This document shows positions 15,536 to 21,259 of a DNA stretch of 40,515 nucleotides, in pieces (the first letter of the stretch is position 1; every line of letters begins with the position of its first letter). Both the position numbers and the translations under genes were made by a program. The stretch comes from a virus. The DNA is taken from IMG/VR virus record IMGVR_UViG_3300031825_000036, positions 1 through 40,515 of that record, one strand, 5' to 3'. Under the pieces are notes generated by a model. That model had not been told where the DNA came from. It searched no databases and saw only the letters and a list, made by a program, of their open reading frames with translations.

Positions 15536-16450
15536 GGTCGTTTCTCCTTGAGTTTCGGCAGCGGCTTCGGTCAGGCGATCCAGGCCGCCGCCAGCGCCCG
15601 GCTCGACAATCAGGTCCACGGAGTTCACCTTGATGAACTTCGCCGCCTCGCGCAGGGTCTTGCCCTGCGTCTGGCGCTTCTTGGTGCGGGCTACCGCGTC
15701 GATCGACAGGCCCATGAGGCCCTGCATGCCGCGCCTGACGGCTTCGACCATCTTGGTGACGACGGCGTCGGCGGGGTCGATCGGGCGGAAGGTGCCCTGC
15801 AGCGTCCCCGTGTCGGCCGCCTTGCCCTCGACGAACTTCACGTCGTAGATGCCGCCGATCAGGTTGCGCACGTCCTTGCCTTCGCCCTTGATGTGCTGCG
15901 TGTCGCTCTTGGCGAATACCCGCACACCTTCGAAGAGCGGCACGGCCTCGCGCAGCGCCGCGTCCGGGTAGAAGTTGCCGTTGCCGCTGGCGCCGGCGCG
16001 GATCAGCGTGACCAGGATCGAGCCGTCCGCGGCTTCGACGAACACCTGGTCGCCGGGCTGCGCCTGGCGCATGGCCTCGGTCACCTTCGAAACCTTCTCG
16101 GCGGGCTGCCCCACCGGCACGAACTGGCCGACCACCTGCACCGCCTGGCCGAGGACCATCGTCTCGACGCCGTTGACGGCCTGCACGGTGTAGCCGTACT
16201 GCCAGTGCTTGCCGTCGAGCTCGATGACGATGCGGTCGGCGTACATCGCCTCGATCGAGACGTAGCGGCGCTCGCCCGGCATCTTGCCGGCGTTGACGAC
16301 CTGGTCGACGGCGCCGCGCGCCATGTCGATCAGGGCGCGGAAATCACGCTCCGGGGCGGCCTGGGCCTCGCGCATGTGGGCGTTGACCGCGTCCCGCCCC
16401 TGCAGGCCGCCGGCGGCGGCAAGGGCTGCGATCAGGAGTGCGAGCTTCAT
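14036..16450 (-). CDS. Prohead protease-major capsid fusion protein
   Basis: This 804-aa protein combines two functions usually on separate genes. Residues about 70-285 look like an S78/HK97-type prohead protease: His186 (DTQHIKGEG), a GLSI serine motif (Ser249) and the typical closing VNSVDLIVEPGAGGG. Residues about 306-804 look like a Mu gpT/HK97-type major capsid protein. The protease part would mature the procapsid and the capsid part builds the shell. The first 25 residues are hydrophobic (MKLALLIAALAAAGG). A strong in-frame start at 15535 could make the capsid portion alone. The ATG at 16450 overlaps no gene and has a GAGGGC sequence upstream. Catalytic residues are proposed by pattern. 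Confidence 0.8.
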   Translation of the reverse strand: MKLALLIAALAAAGGLQGRDAVNAHMREAQAAPERDFRALIDMARGAVDQVVNAGKMPGERRYVSIEAMYADRIVIELDGKHWQYGYTVQAVNGVETMVLGQAVQVVGQFVPVGQPAEKVSKVTEAMRQAQPGDQVFVEAADGSILVTLIRAGASGNGNFYPDAALREAVPLFEGVRVFAKSDTQHIKGEGKDVRNLIGGIYDVKFVEGKAADTGTLQGTFRPIDPADAVVTKMVEAVRRGMQGLMGLSIDAVARTKKRQTQGKTLREAAKFIKVNSVDLIVEPGAGGGLDRLTEAAAETQGETTMPLWKQRMLEAIKAKDPAKHATINAETIGDDDLVKLHEAVCGPLVPADPGSARLTEAQADNTPVTRGELQMLQLRQAASARISASKLPQAAKDRLQADFAGRERFVEADIDKAIQGEAAYLARFTESGAVRVPVFGAGSIQVGDRSVQIKDMLDAFFDPAHANHRDVRSFKEAYIEITGDRLVTGQFANCDQSRLRESLGHFAESIDSTTFANALGNTLTRRMQAIFTGLTDLDAWKKVAIWGPVNDFRTQERTRIGGYGNLPAVAQGAAYAALASPGDAKATYAATKRGGTEDVTLETIKNDDVQALRRIPLELALAAKNTLYEFVFDFYRTNPLIHDGVALFAAGHNNLFAAALSAAEFATHRLAMVKQVRAGSGKRLGVGPRSVLVPFELQETAYNLFVRGQNLDKTFVQTINPEVIPVAYWTDANDWVTVCDQNVLPVIEIGFLDGKEDPELFVQDMPNVGSMFSNDKVTYKIRHIYGGAVLVDGEKGATKAVVV

Positions 16451-16457
16451 GGCCCGA

Positions 16458-16724
16458 TCAGCCCTCGTCCTTGGAGCTGAACTTCTGGCCGTCCTTGGTC
16501 ACGACGACCACGTGCGTGCCGTAATCCTTGAACGCCAGCACTTCGGCCGCCGTGATCGGGACTTGCTTCTGCACGTCCTTGAAGACGTCGGCGCCCTGGC
16601 CGTCCTTGCCGGCCTTGACGCGCTCGGTGATCGTGCGGCTCACGCGCTTGGCGGCCTCGGCCGCGGTGAGTTCCTTCGTCGCGCCGGCGCCGGCGGCGGG
16701 CGGGGTCTGCGTGCTCTGGGTCAT
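16458..16724 (-). CDS. Small late protein at the head of late block 2, function unknown
   Basis: This 88-aa protein has an Ala/Thr-rich N-terminus, a helix (TAAEAAKRVSRTITERVKAG) and a C-terminal beta hairpin (GTHVVVVTKDGQKFSS). The ATG at 16724 follows AGGAG at good spacing. It ends 7 nt before the protease-capsid start and is probably its co-transcribed partner. It could be a head decoration or assembly factor; no family is recognised. Its upstream region holds a 14-bp palindrome and a leader hairpin. Confidence 0.75.
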   Translation of the reverse strand: MTQSTQTPPAAGAGATKELTAAEAAKRVSRTITERVKAGKDGQGADVFKDVQKQVPITAAEVLAFKDYGTHVVVVTKDGQKFSSKDEG

Positions 16725-16736
16725 CGTTCGCTCCTG

Positions 16737-16750
16737 GTTGATCGATCAAC
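16737..16750. promoter_or_regulatory. 14-bp palindrome GTTGATCGATCAAC before late block 2
   Basis: This perfect palindrome lies 12 nt upstream of the start of the first late-block-2 gene, next to its ribosome-binding site. It contains two GATC sites. A dyad this close to a start suits an operator or activator site, for example for Mor or the Xre protein, but no second copy was found elsewhere in the window. Confidence 0.4.
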
Positions 16751-16780
16751 TGCAGGAGAGAACTGTGCGGCTGGGGCCGC

Positions 16781-16809
16781 AAAGAAATAAGGCCGACGCG
16801 TGTCGGCCT
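16781..16809 (-). terminator. Leader/terminator hairpin before late block 2
   Basis: On the minus strand AGGCCGAC/GTCGGCCT form an 8-bp stem with a 4-nt loop, followed by TATTTCTTT. It would stop leftward transcription arriving from the cargo island, or act as an attenuator in the leader of the capsid operon. A near-copy lies at 25496-25527, and both are preceded by AGSCTAGCACA (here at 16834-16844). Confidence 0.65.
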
Positions 16810-16878
16810 CAGGCGTGTTCGGATTCGGCTATGAGGCTAGCACAATCCGTTTGTGCTGCGGCGCAGCAACTGTTTTGG

Positions 16879-16906
16879 TTGATTATTTGAACCGATTTGG
16901 TATAAA
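16879..16906 (+). promoter_or_regulatory. Promoter of the Xre-ImmA pair
   Basis: TTGATT (16879-16884), a 16-nt spacer and TATAAA (16901-16906) form a good sigma-70 promoter 60 nt before the Xre gene. GGTT...GAACC half sites overlap it and could serve autoregulation by the Xre protein. The AT content here stands out from the GC-rich surroundings. Confidence 0.65.
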
Positions 16907-16965
16907 TGAGGTTGAGCAGCCCGAGAGTTGCATCGCCCTTGTGACTTTTAACCCAGGAGAACCGC

Positions 16966-17319
16966 ATGGCACTGACTGATTTCGGCAAGGCGGTACGAAG
17001 TGCACGCGTCGAAACAGAAACCACGCTGCAGATGATGGCCGACGAACTCGGAACTACGCCAGCTTTTTTGAGCGCCCTCGAAACCGGACGAAAGAAGATC
17101 CCGGACGGTTGGGTCGCGCGCATCGACAACTTTTTCGTCGCGCGCGGTATGTGTATGAAGAACCTGCGCCAGCTCGCAGACGTGTCAAACAAGGAGGTGA
17201 CGGTGGAAGGACTCAGTCCCGCGCAGCAGATGCTCGTGGCTGGATTCGCCCGCACCAGCCTTGATACCGACCAGTTGAAGAGCTTCGAAGCGCTCCTGCG
17301 AAAAGCTATGAAAGGTTGA
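16966..17319 (+). CDS. Xre-family transcriptional regulator
   Basis: This 117-aa protein has a Cro/C1-type helix-turn-helix at about residues 6-60 (FGKAVRSARVETETTLQMMADELGTTPAFLSALETGRKKIP). The C-terminal half is a short helical tail. The ATG at 16966 follows AGGAGA. It lies opposite in direction to the surrounding late genes and 4 nt before an ImmA/IrrE-type protease gene, the standard pairing in which the peptidase inactivates the regulator. It probably represses its own promoter at 16879-16906, and perhaps late block 2, which starts divergently. It could equally be the antitoxin of a COG2856-type pair. Confidence 0.85.
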   Translation: MALTDFGKAVRSARVETETTLQMMADELGTTPAFLSALETGRKKIPDGWVARIDNFFVARGMCMKNLRQLADVSNKEVTVEGLSPAQQMLVAGFARTSLDTDQLKSFEALLRKAMKG

Positions 17320-17323
17320 ACAT

Positions 17324-17878
17324 ATGAGTGGCCTCCACACAGGCTTCCGCGTTGCGCCTCAGTCGACCGTCTCGATCCGTCGCATGGCGTGGAATGCAAG
17401 ACAGGCATTCGCCATAGGCGACGGCCGAATCGATCTGGAGCAATTCCTCGAGCGCATGATCGACTACGGGATCATCGTCGACGTCTTCGACAGCTCGGAC
17501 GCGCCTGTGGGCCACGGGGTTGAAGCCTGTTGGGTGCCAGAGAGCCGCACGCTCTATATCCGCGACACGGTGTACGCGAACGCCTGCCGCGGCGGCACCC
17601 GTGCGGTGTTCACGATCTGCCATGAAACCGGGCACATCATCCTGGCCCACAAGCGGACCATCAATCGCGAGAGCCCAGGCCGACAGATACCGGTCTACGA
17701 GAACTCTGAGTGGCAGGCCGATACGTTCGGCGCGGAGTTCGCGATGCCGCTGCCCATCATCAATCGATTGCGTCTCGAGACGCCTGGAGCAATAGCCAGG
17801 CACTTCGGCGTTTCACAGCAGGCCGCTGAAGTGAGGATCGAGAAACTGGTGCGGGAGGCGACCGCGCAAAAAAAATAA
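17324..17878 (+). CDS. ImmA/IrrE-family zinc metallopeptidase
   Basis: This 184-aa protein has the HExxH zinc motif (HETGH, residues 100-104) in FTICHETGHIILAH and a downstream SEWQADTFGAEFAMP segment giving the third ligand near Glu129. These are the signatures of the ImmA/IrrE family, in which the peptidase cleaves a partner Xre repressor in response to stress. The C-terminal 30 residues (PGAIARHFGVSQQAAEVRIEKL) resemble a second helix-turn-helix. Start ATG at 17324, 4 nt after the Xre stop. Its last codons (CAA AAA AAA TAA) also form the U-tract of a minus-strand terminator. Confidence 0.88.
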   Translation: MSGLHTGFRVAPQSTVSIRRMAWNARQAFAIGDGRIDLEQFLERMIDYGIIVDVFDSSDAPVGHGVEACWVPESRTLYIRDTVYANACRGGTRAVFTICHETGHIILAHKRTINRESPGRQIPVYENSEWQADTFGAEFAMPLPIINRLRLETPGAIARHFGVSQQAAEVRIEKLVREATAQKK

Positions 17879-17907
17879 GGCGGCGGGAAGTTCCAGTTCC
17901 CGCCGCC
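17868..17907 (-). terminator. Strong terminator facing late block 1 (bidirectional hairpin)
   Basis: GGCGGCGGGAA/TTCCCGCCGCC (17879-17889 with 17897-17907) form an 11-bp stem with a 7-nt loop. Read leftward, the stem is followed by TTATTTTTTTT, an excellent intrinsic terminator that would stop late block 1 transcripts before they run antisense through the Xre-ImmA pair. Read rightward it lacks a T-run but could still end the ImmA mRNA. Confidence 0.8.
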
Positions 17908-18024
17908 TTGATACCGAGTACGGGTGAGGTATCGGCTGCCTTGGTCAGGCGAAAGCGAGTTTACTCGCATCCGCTCATCGGCAGCTAGGGGAACCCCTTG
18001 CAACGCAACTTGACGGAGGTTTCC
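17908..18024 (+). other. Structured 117-nt leader upstream of the 44-aa gene
   Basis: This short AT-poor gap contains several nested inverted repeats: GATACC/GGTATC, GCTGCC/GGCAGC enclosing GCGAGTTTACTCGC, and GGGGAACCCC. It could be a structured 5' leader or a small RNA. I recognise no known riboswitch class. Confidence 0.35.
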
Positions 18025-18159
18025 ATGAAGGATTCCACCAACAAGGCAGCTCAGACCGGTGGGCGGTGGGTTTACTGCCGCTACATCGTGCGGAACGGGC
18101 GCGTGATCTATCCCAAGAAGGCGCGCTTCTTCCGGTTCTGGGTGAGCCGCGACAAGTAG
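18025..18159 (+). CDS. 44-aa basic protein of the cargo island
   Basis: This small gene starts at ATG 18025 behind a strong GGAGGT ribosome-binding site and ends with TAG at 18157-18159. The protein is basic and aromatic, with RWVYCRYIVRNGRVIYPKKA forming a likely two-strand beta hairpin and FFRFWVSRDK at the C-terminus. The strong ribosome-binding site and codon pattern support a real gene. It could be a nucleic-acid-binding or toxin-like microprotein; no family is named with confidence. Confidence 0.65.
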   Translation: MKDSTNKAAQTGGRWVYCRYIVRNGRVIYPKKARFFRFWVSRDK

Positions 18160-18222
18160 GTCCGCAACAACCGCGGAGATGGCGCCCAGCGTGAGCTGGT
18201 GAGTTGGCATTCGGCCAGCGGG

Positions 18223-18250
18223 GGAGGTCGCCTCGTGCGACCTCCTGTCT
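18223..18250 (+). terminator. Hairpin after the 44-aa gene
   Basis: GGAGGTCG/CGACCTCC (18223-18230 with 18238-18245, 7-nt loop) is followed by TGTCTTAACT on the plus strand, a weak T-rich tail. It may terminate the 44-aa gene transcript or shape the leader of the Cas2-like gene. Confidence 0.5.
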
Positions 18251-18281
18251 TAACTACCCACCTCATTCGGAAAACGGCATC

Positions 18282-18557
18282 GTGAGCAACATTCTCATCG
18301 GCTACGACCTGAACATGACCGGCCAGCGGTACGAGGCGCTGATCGGCCTCATCAAGAAGACATTTCCCAACTACTGGCACTGCCTCGATTCGACTTGGAT
18401 CGTCCAGACTGGCATGACGCCGGTGCAGGTACGGGACTGGTTGAAGACGCAGATCGACGCAAACGACGAACTGTTCGTCGTGGACATCACGGGCAAGGCC
18501 GCCGCTTGGGCGGGCTTCAAAGGCGAGTGCAACGACTGGCTGTCGAAGAACCTGTAG
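18282..18557 (+). CDS. Cas2-like ferredoxin-fold small protein (often labelled SinR family)
   Basis: This is a 91-aa protein. It opens with a beta strand and acidic residue, NILIGYDLN, as in the Cas2/VapD superfamily. Next come a helix (YEALIGLIKKTFPNYW), a strand (HCLDSTWIVQT), a helix (PVQVRDWLKTQIDANDE), a strand (LFVVDITG) and AAWAGF. Cas2/VapD relatives include toxin ribonucleases and the CRISPR adaptation subunit, but no CRISPR array or Cas1 is present, so an orphan nuclease or toxin role is more likely. GTG start at 18282; no strong ribosome-binding site. It is the last gene of the rightward cargo island. Confidence 0.65.
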   Translation: MSNILIGYDLNMTGQRYEALIGLIKKTFPNYWHCLDSTWIVQTGMTPVQVRDWLKTQIDANDELFVVDITGKAAAWAGFKGECNDWLSKNL

Positions 18558-18849
18558 CTGCAGCGGTGTAGAGCGCACGCGTGATGCGCCTGGATCCCCC
18601 CGCTCGCCGACGCCGATCCCAGATTCGCGGCACTCAAGAGGCGTGGGAATGGGCTCGGCCGCCAGCCTCTGTAACTCGGGGGGATTTCTTCCGGACCAGC
18701 GACGGCCGGATGTTGGGAGGCAACCTCAGCCTCAACAATGCCCCGCGCTCGCGCGTTAAAGCATAGTTAAAGGGGGTCGGCGAAAATCCTGGCGGGGTGG
18801 TAGCTAGAAGCGCATCGCGCGCGCCAGCGGCCCGGAAATTTCGCCCACT
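18558..18849. repeat. Gene-free border with clustered GTTAAAG motifs
   Basis: No convincing gene lies between the Cas2-like gene and the convergent MuF-like gene. The motif GTTAAAG occurs at 18755-18761 and 18766-18772 and inverted at 18848-18854, where it overlaps the MuF-like stop codon. The same motif recurs at other module borders and at both phage ends. Confidence 0.5.
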
Positions 18850-19767
18850 TTAACTTTGCCGCATCCCGGCCCGTTTCGCGGCCTGGTCCAGCGCCGCTTT
18901 CCGGCCATCGAGCTGCAGCTCGCGATCGCTGAACGGCCTCGCCCCCGGCGTCGTCACCTCCCAGGTGGCGCGATAGGGTAGCGCCAGGCACCCGCAGTTG
19001 ATCACCTCGCCCACGGGCGCCTTGGGATCGTGCGGGTGCATCAGCCTCACCGGCCCCTCGTGACCCGGCAGCACGAACGGCTGGTCGACGTCCTGGATCT
19101 GGCCGTCGGCCGCGTCGTGGTTCCACCGGCTGTGGATCTTGCCGCTGCGCCGCCATTGCTTCTTCAAGCCCGGCACCAGCTGCGCGGCCTGCTCCAGGCG
19201 CCGGAAGCTGGCGATCGCGAAGGCGCGGCCCACCTCGGTGCGCACGATGGTGGTCGCCCGCTGGGCGCTCTCGGTGCCTAGGATCTGCTGCACCTGCTGG
19301 ATCGCCTTGAACGGCGTCGTCGATCCGATGGTGACCAGGCTCAGCTGGTTCCCGATCTTGCGGGTGGCCTCGCGCCCCACATCCTTCAGCCGCAGCACGG
19401 CGAACTGCCGCAGCTGTGCCAGCACGCCCGTGTCCAGCATGGGCAGCTGCAGCTCCACGTTGGTCCCGGCGGCCGACAACGGCTTGTCGACGAAATCCTC
19501 TCCCTGCTGCCAGGCCTGCCGCAGGCCGGCGTCGACCGCCGCGCCGGCCTGGCCGGCGGCACCCTCCAGGATCGCCTGCAGCTGCTGCAGCAGCTGCGTC
19601 AGATGCCAGCGCTCCCAGTCGGCCGGTTGCGCCGCCAGCGTCCGCAGGATCTGCTCGCGGGCGTCCTTCAGGAGGCCGATCACCTTCTGGTCGGTCGCCA
19701 GGATGGTGCCGGCACGCTCATGCAGTCGCTGGCGCAGCGCCGCTTCAAACGCTTGCCGTGGCGTCAT
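18850..19767 (-). CDS. MuF-type minor head morphogenesis protein
   Basis: This 305-aa protein has a helical first half and a C-terminal MuF domain. That domain has the pattern WRRSGKIHSRWNHDAADGQ, then FVLPGHEGPVRLMHPHDP and the closing NCGCLALPY, equivalent to the conserved Trp-His-DG...PHDP...NCRC motif. Mu gpF-like proteins attach to the portal inside the procapsid. The ATG at 19767 gives a 23-nt overlap with the portal gene. It is the last gene of late block 1; the cargo island follows. Confidence 0.87.
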   Translation of the reverse strand: MTPRQAFEAALRQRLHERAGTILATDQKVIGLLKDAREQILRTLAAQPADWERWHLTQLLQQLQAILEGAAGQAGAAVDAGLRQAWQQGEDFVDKPLSAAGTNVELQLPMLDTGVLAQLRQFAVLRLKDVGREATRKIGNQLSLVTIGSTTPFKAIQQVQQILGTESAQRATTIVRTEVGRAFAIASFRRLEQAAQLVPGLKKQWRRSGKIHSRWNHDAADGQIQDVDQPFVLPGHEGPVRLMHPHDPKAPVGEVINCGCLALPYRATWEVTTPGARPFSDRELQLDGRKAALDQAAKRAGMRQS

Positions 19768-21259
19768 CGCGTGCCGGTGCGGCCTTGCCGTCCTTGAGCG
19801 CCTGGCGCAGATCCTCGGGCAGGTTGAAGCTGTCCTGCGCCGCCTTCTCCTTCTGGCGCCGCGCGCCTTCGGCACGGGCTTTCTCCAGCTCCGCGGCCGC
19901 GTCGATCTCCTGGCCGAAGCGGCTGGCGATATCCGCGATCAGCTGCAGGCCGCGCTCCTGGGTGAGCAGGTTGTTGTCGATCAGCAGGATCACGGCCGTG
20001 GCCACCTGGCTCATGGCCGCGGCGAACTTGGTCAGATCCTTGCTCACCAGTTCGGGGAAGACGGCCGTCACCTTCCACTTCTCGTCGCTCCAGTCGGGCT
20101 TGCCAGCGTCGACGGCCTTCCACAGCACGAAGCGGCCGATCTCCTCGAGCATCAGCTTGAGCATGCTCTGGCGGGCGGTGTACACCTTGAACGTGGGCTC
20201 ACCCATCTCGCTGGCGGCCGCCCGGTTCACGTCGCCGCCGCCACCGAACCAGTGTTCCGGCACTGTGGCGCCGCCCAGAACGTGGTTGCGCAGCAGCCGG
20301 GCGCTTTCGCTCGTATCGGCGGCCTGCAGCTCCGGGGCCACCGCCTTCAGCTCCACGCTGTCGTTGTGGACGAACTTGCTGTTGGGAGCCGGCGCCTTGA
20401 AGTCCTTGTCGAACTGCTTGACCTTGCCGTCGTCGGCACCCGTGAGCTTCACGTCCCACACGAAGCTGCGCAGGTAGGAGATCCGGTCGATCTCGTCGAA
20501 CAGGAACCCGTCATAGGCGTCCAGCCAGTCCATCTGGCCCAGCAGGTCGCTGCGCCCGCGGCTGCCGTCCGGGAACTTGTTCACCTGGTACAGCAGGCAT
20601 TCGCCGTCGGTGAAGTCCTCGGCGCGGATCTGCGCCGTGCGCTGCGTGAACAGCTCGGCGTCGTCGCCCAGCACCACGACGCGGTACTTCCAGTACCGGC
20701 CCTTGTCGTCGCGTTTCGTCACCACGCCGATCGGCTGCTCCGGGTTGTCCGGGTCCATGACCACACTGCCGATCTGGCGCGGATCCAGGTAGCCCAGGCG
20801 CACGAACCCGCTGGCCTCGTTCACGTGGGCGATGTAGCACTGCTCACCGAGCAGGCCCAGGGCGCGCACGCGCGGCGTGAGCTTCAGCGGCCAGTTGTTG
20901 ATCGGGTCATTCCAAAAGGCGTCCAGCAGCTTCTGGTGCTCCGTATCCTTGCACTGCAGCCGCACGCCCTCGGCCAGCAGGTACGCCAGCGGCAGCTCCG
21001 TGAGGCGGTTGGCCAGCAGGTTGCTCTGCCACAGCCACTCGGCCAGCTTCGCCATCCGGTCCTGCGCCATCGGCGTCAAGTCGCGGGCGTTCTGCCTGGT
21101 CAGGCCGTCGCCGGTCAGGCGCGTCCAACCAGGCTCGTCCACGCTCTGGCTGCCGGCGGCTTCCACCATCCGCTGCTCGCCGCCCGTCGCGGGAGCGTCA
21201 ACCACCTGACTGAAACCGATCGCCTGCAGCAGGCGCCCGAACACGCTTTCCTTCTTCAT
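19745..21259 (-). CDS. Portal protein
   Basis: This 504-aa protein is encoded directly after the large terminase and before MuF. The order terminase-portal-MuF is standard for Mu-type and SPP1-type phages. WLWQSNLLANRLTELPLAYLLAEGV, the LGYLDPRQIGSVVMDPDNPEQP region and the C-terminal helix SQVATAVILLIDNNLLTQERGLQLIADIA fit the portal crown/wing and clip-stem layout. Twelve subunits would form the DNA entry ring at one capsid vertex. The ATG at 21259 follows GAGGAG and overlaps the terminase stop (ATGA). Confidence 0.88.
   Translation of the reverse strand: MKKESVFGRLLQAIGFSQVVDAPATGGEQRMVEAAGSQSVDEPGWTRLTGDGLTRQNARDLTPMAQDRMAKLAEWLWQSNLLANRLTELPLAYLLAEGVRLQCKDTEHQKLLDAFWNDPINNWPLKLTPRVRALGLLGEQCYIAHVNEASGFVRLGYLDPRQIGSVVMDPDNPEQPIGVVTKRDDKGRYWKYRVVVLGDDAELFTQRTAQIRAEDFTDGECLLYQVNKFPDGSRGRSDLLGQMDWLDAYDGFLFDEIDRISYLRSFVWDVKLTGADDGKVKQFDKDFKAPAPNSKFVHNDSVELKAVAPELQAADTSESARLLRNHVLGGATVPEHWFGGGGDVNRAAASEMGEPTFKVYTARQSMLKLMLEEIGRFVLWKAVDAGKPDWSDEKWKVTAVFPELVSKDLTKFAAAMSQVATAVILLIDNNLLTQERGLQLIADIASRFGQEIDAAAELEKARAEGARRQKEKAAQDSFNLPEDLRQALKDGKAAPARDDATASV

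Noticed and set aside
14099-16480. Plus-strand 793-codon frame opposite the capsid fusion
   Set aside because: Antisense shadow of the protease-capsid gene; biased residue content.
18282-18557. Part of a CRISPR-Cas locus
   Set aside because: No Cas1, no other Cas gene and no repeat-spacer array in the window.
18581-18766. Small plus-strand frame after the Cas2-like gene
   Set aside because: Arg/Pro-rich, no ribosome-binding site, overlaps the GTTAAAG border region.
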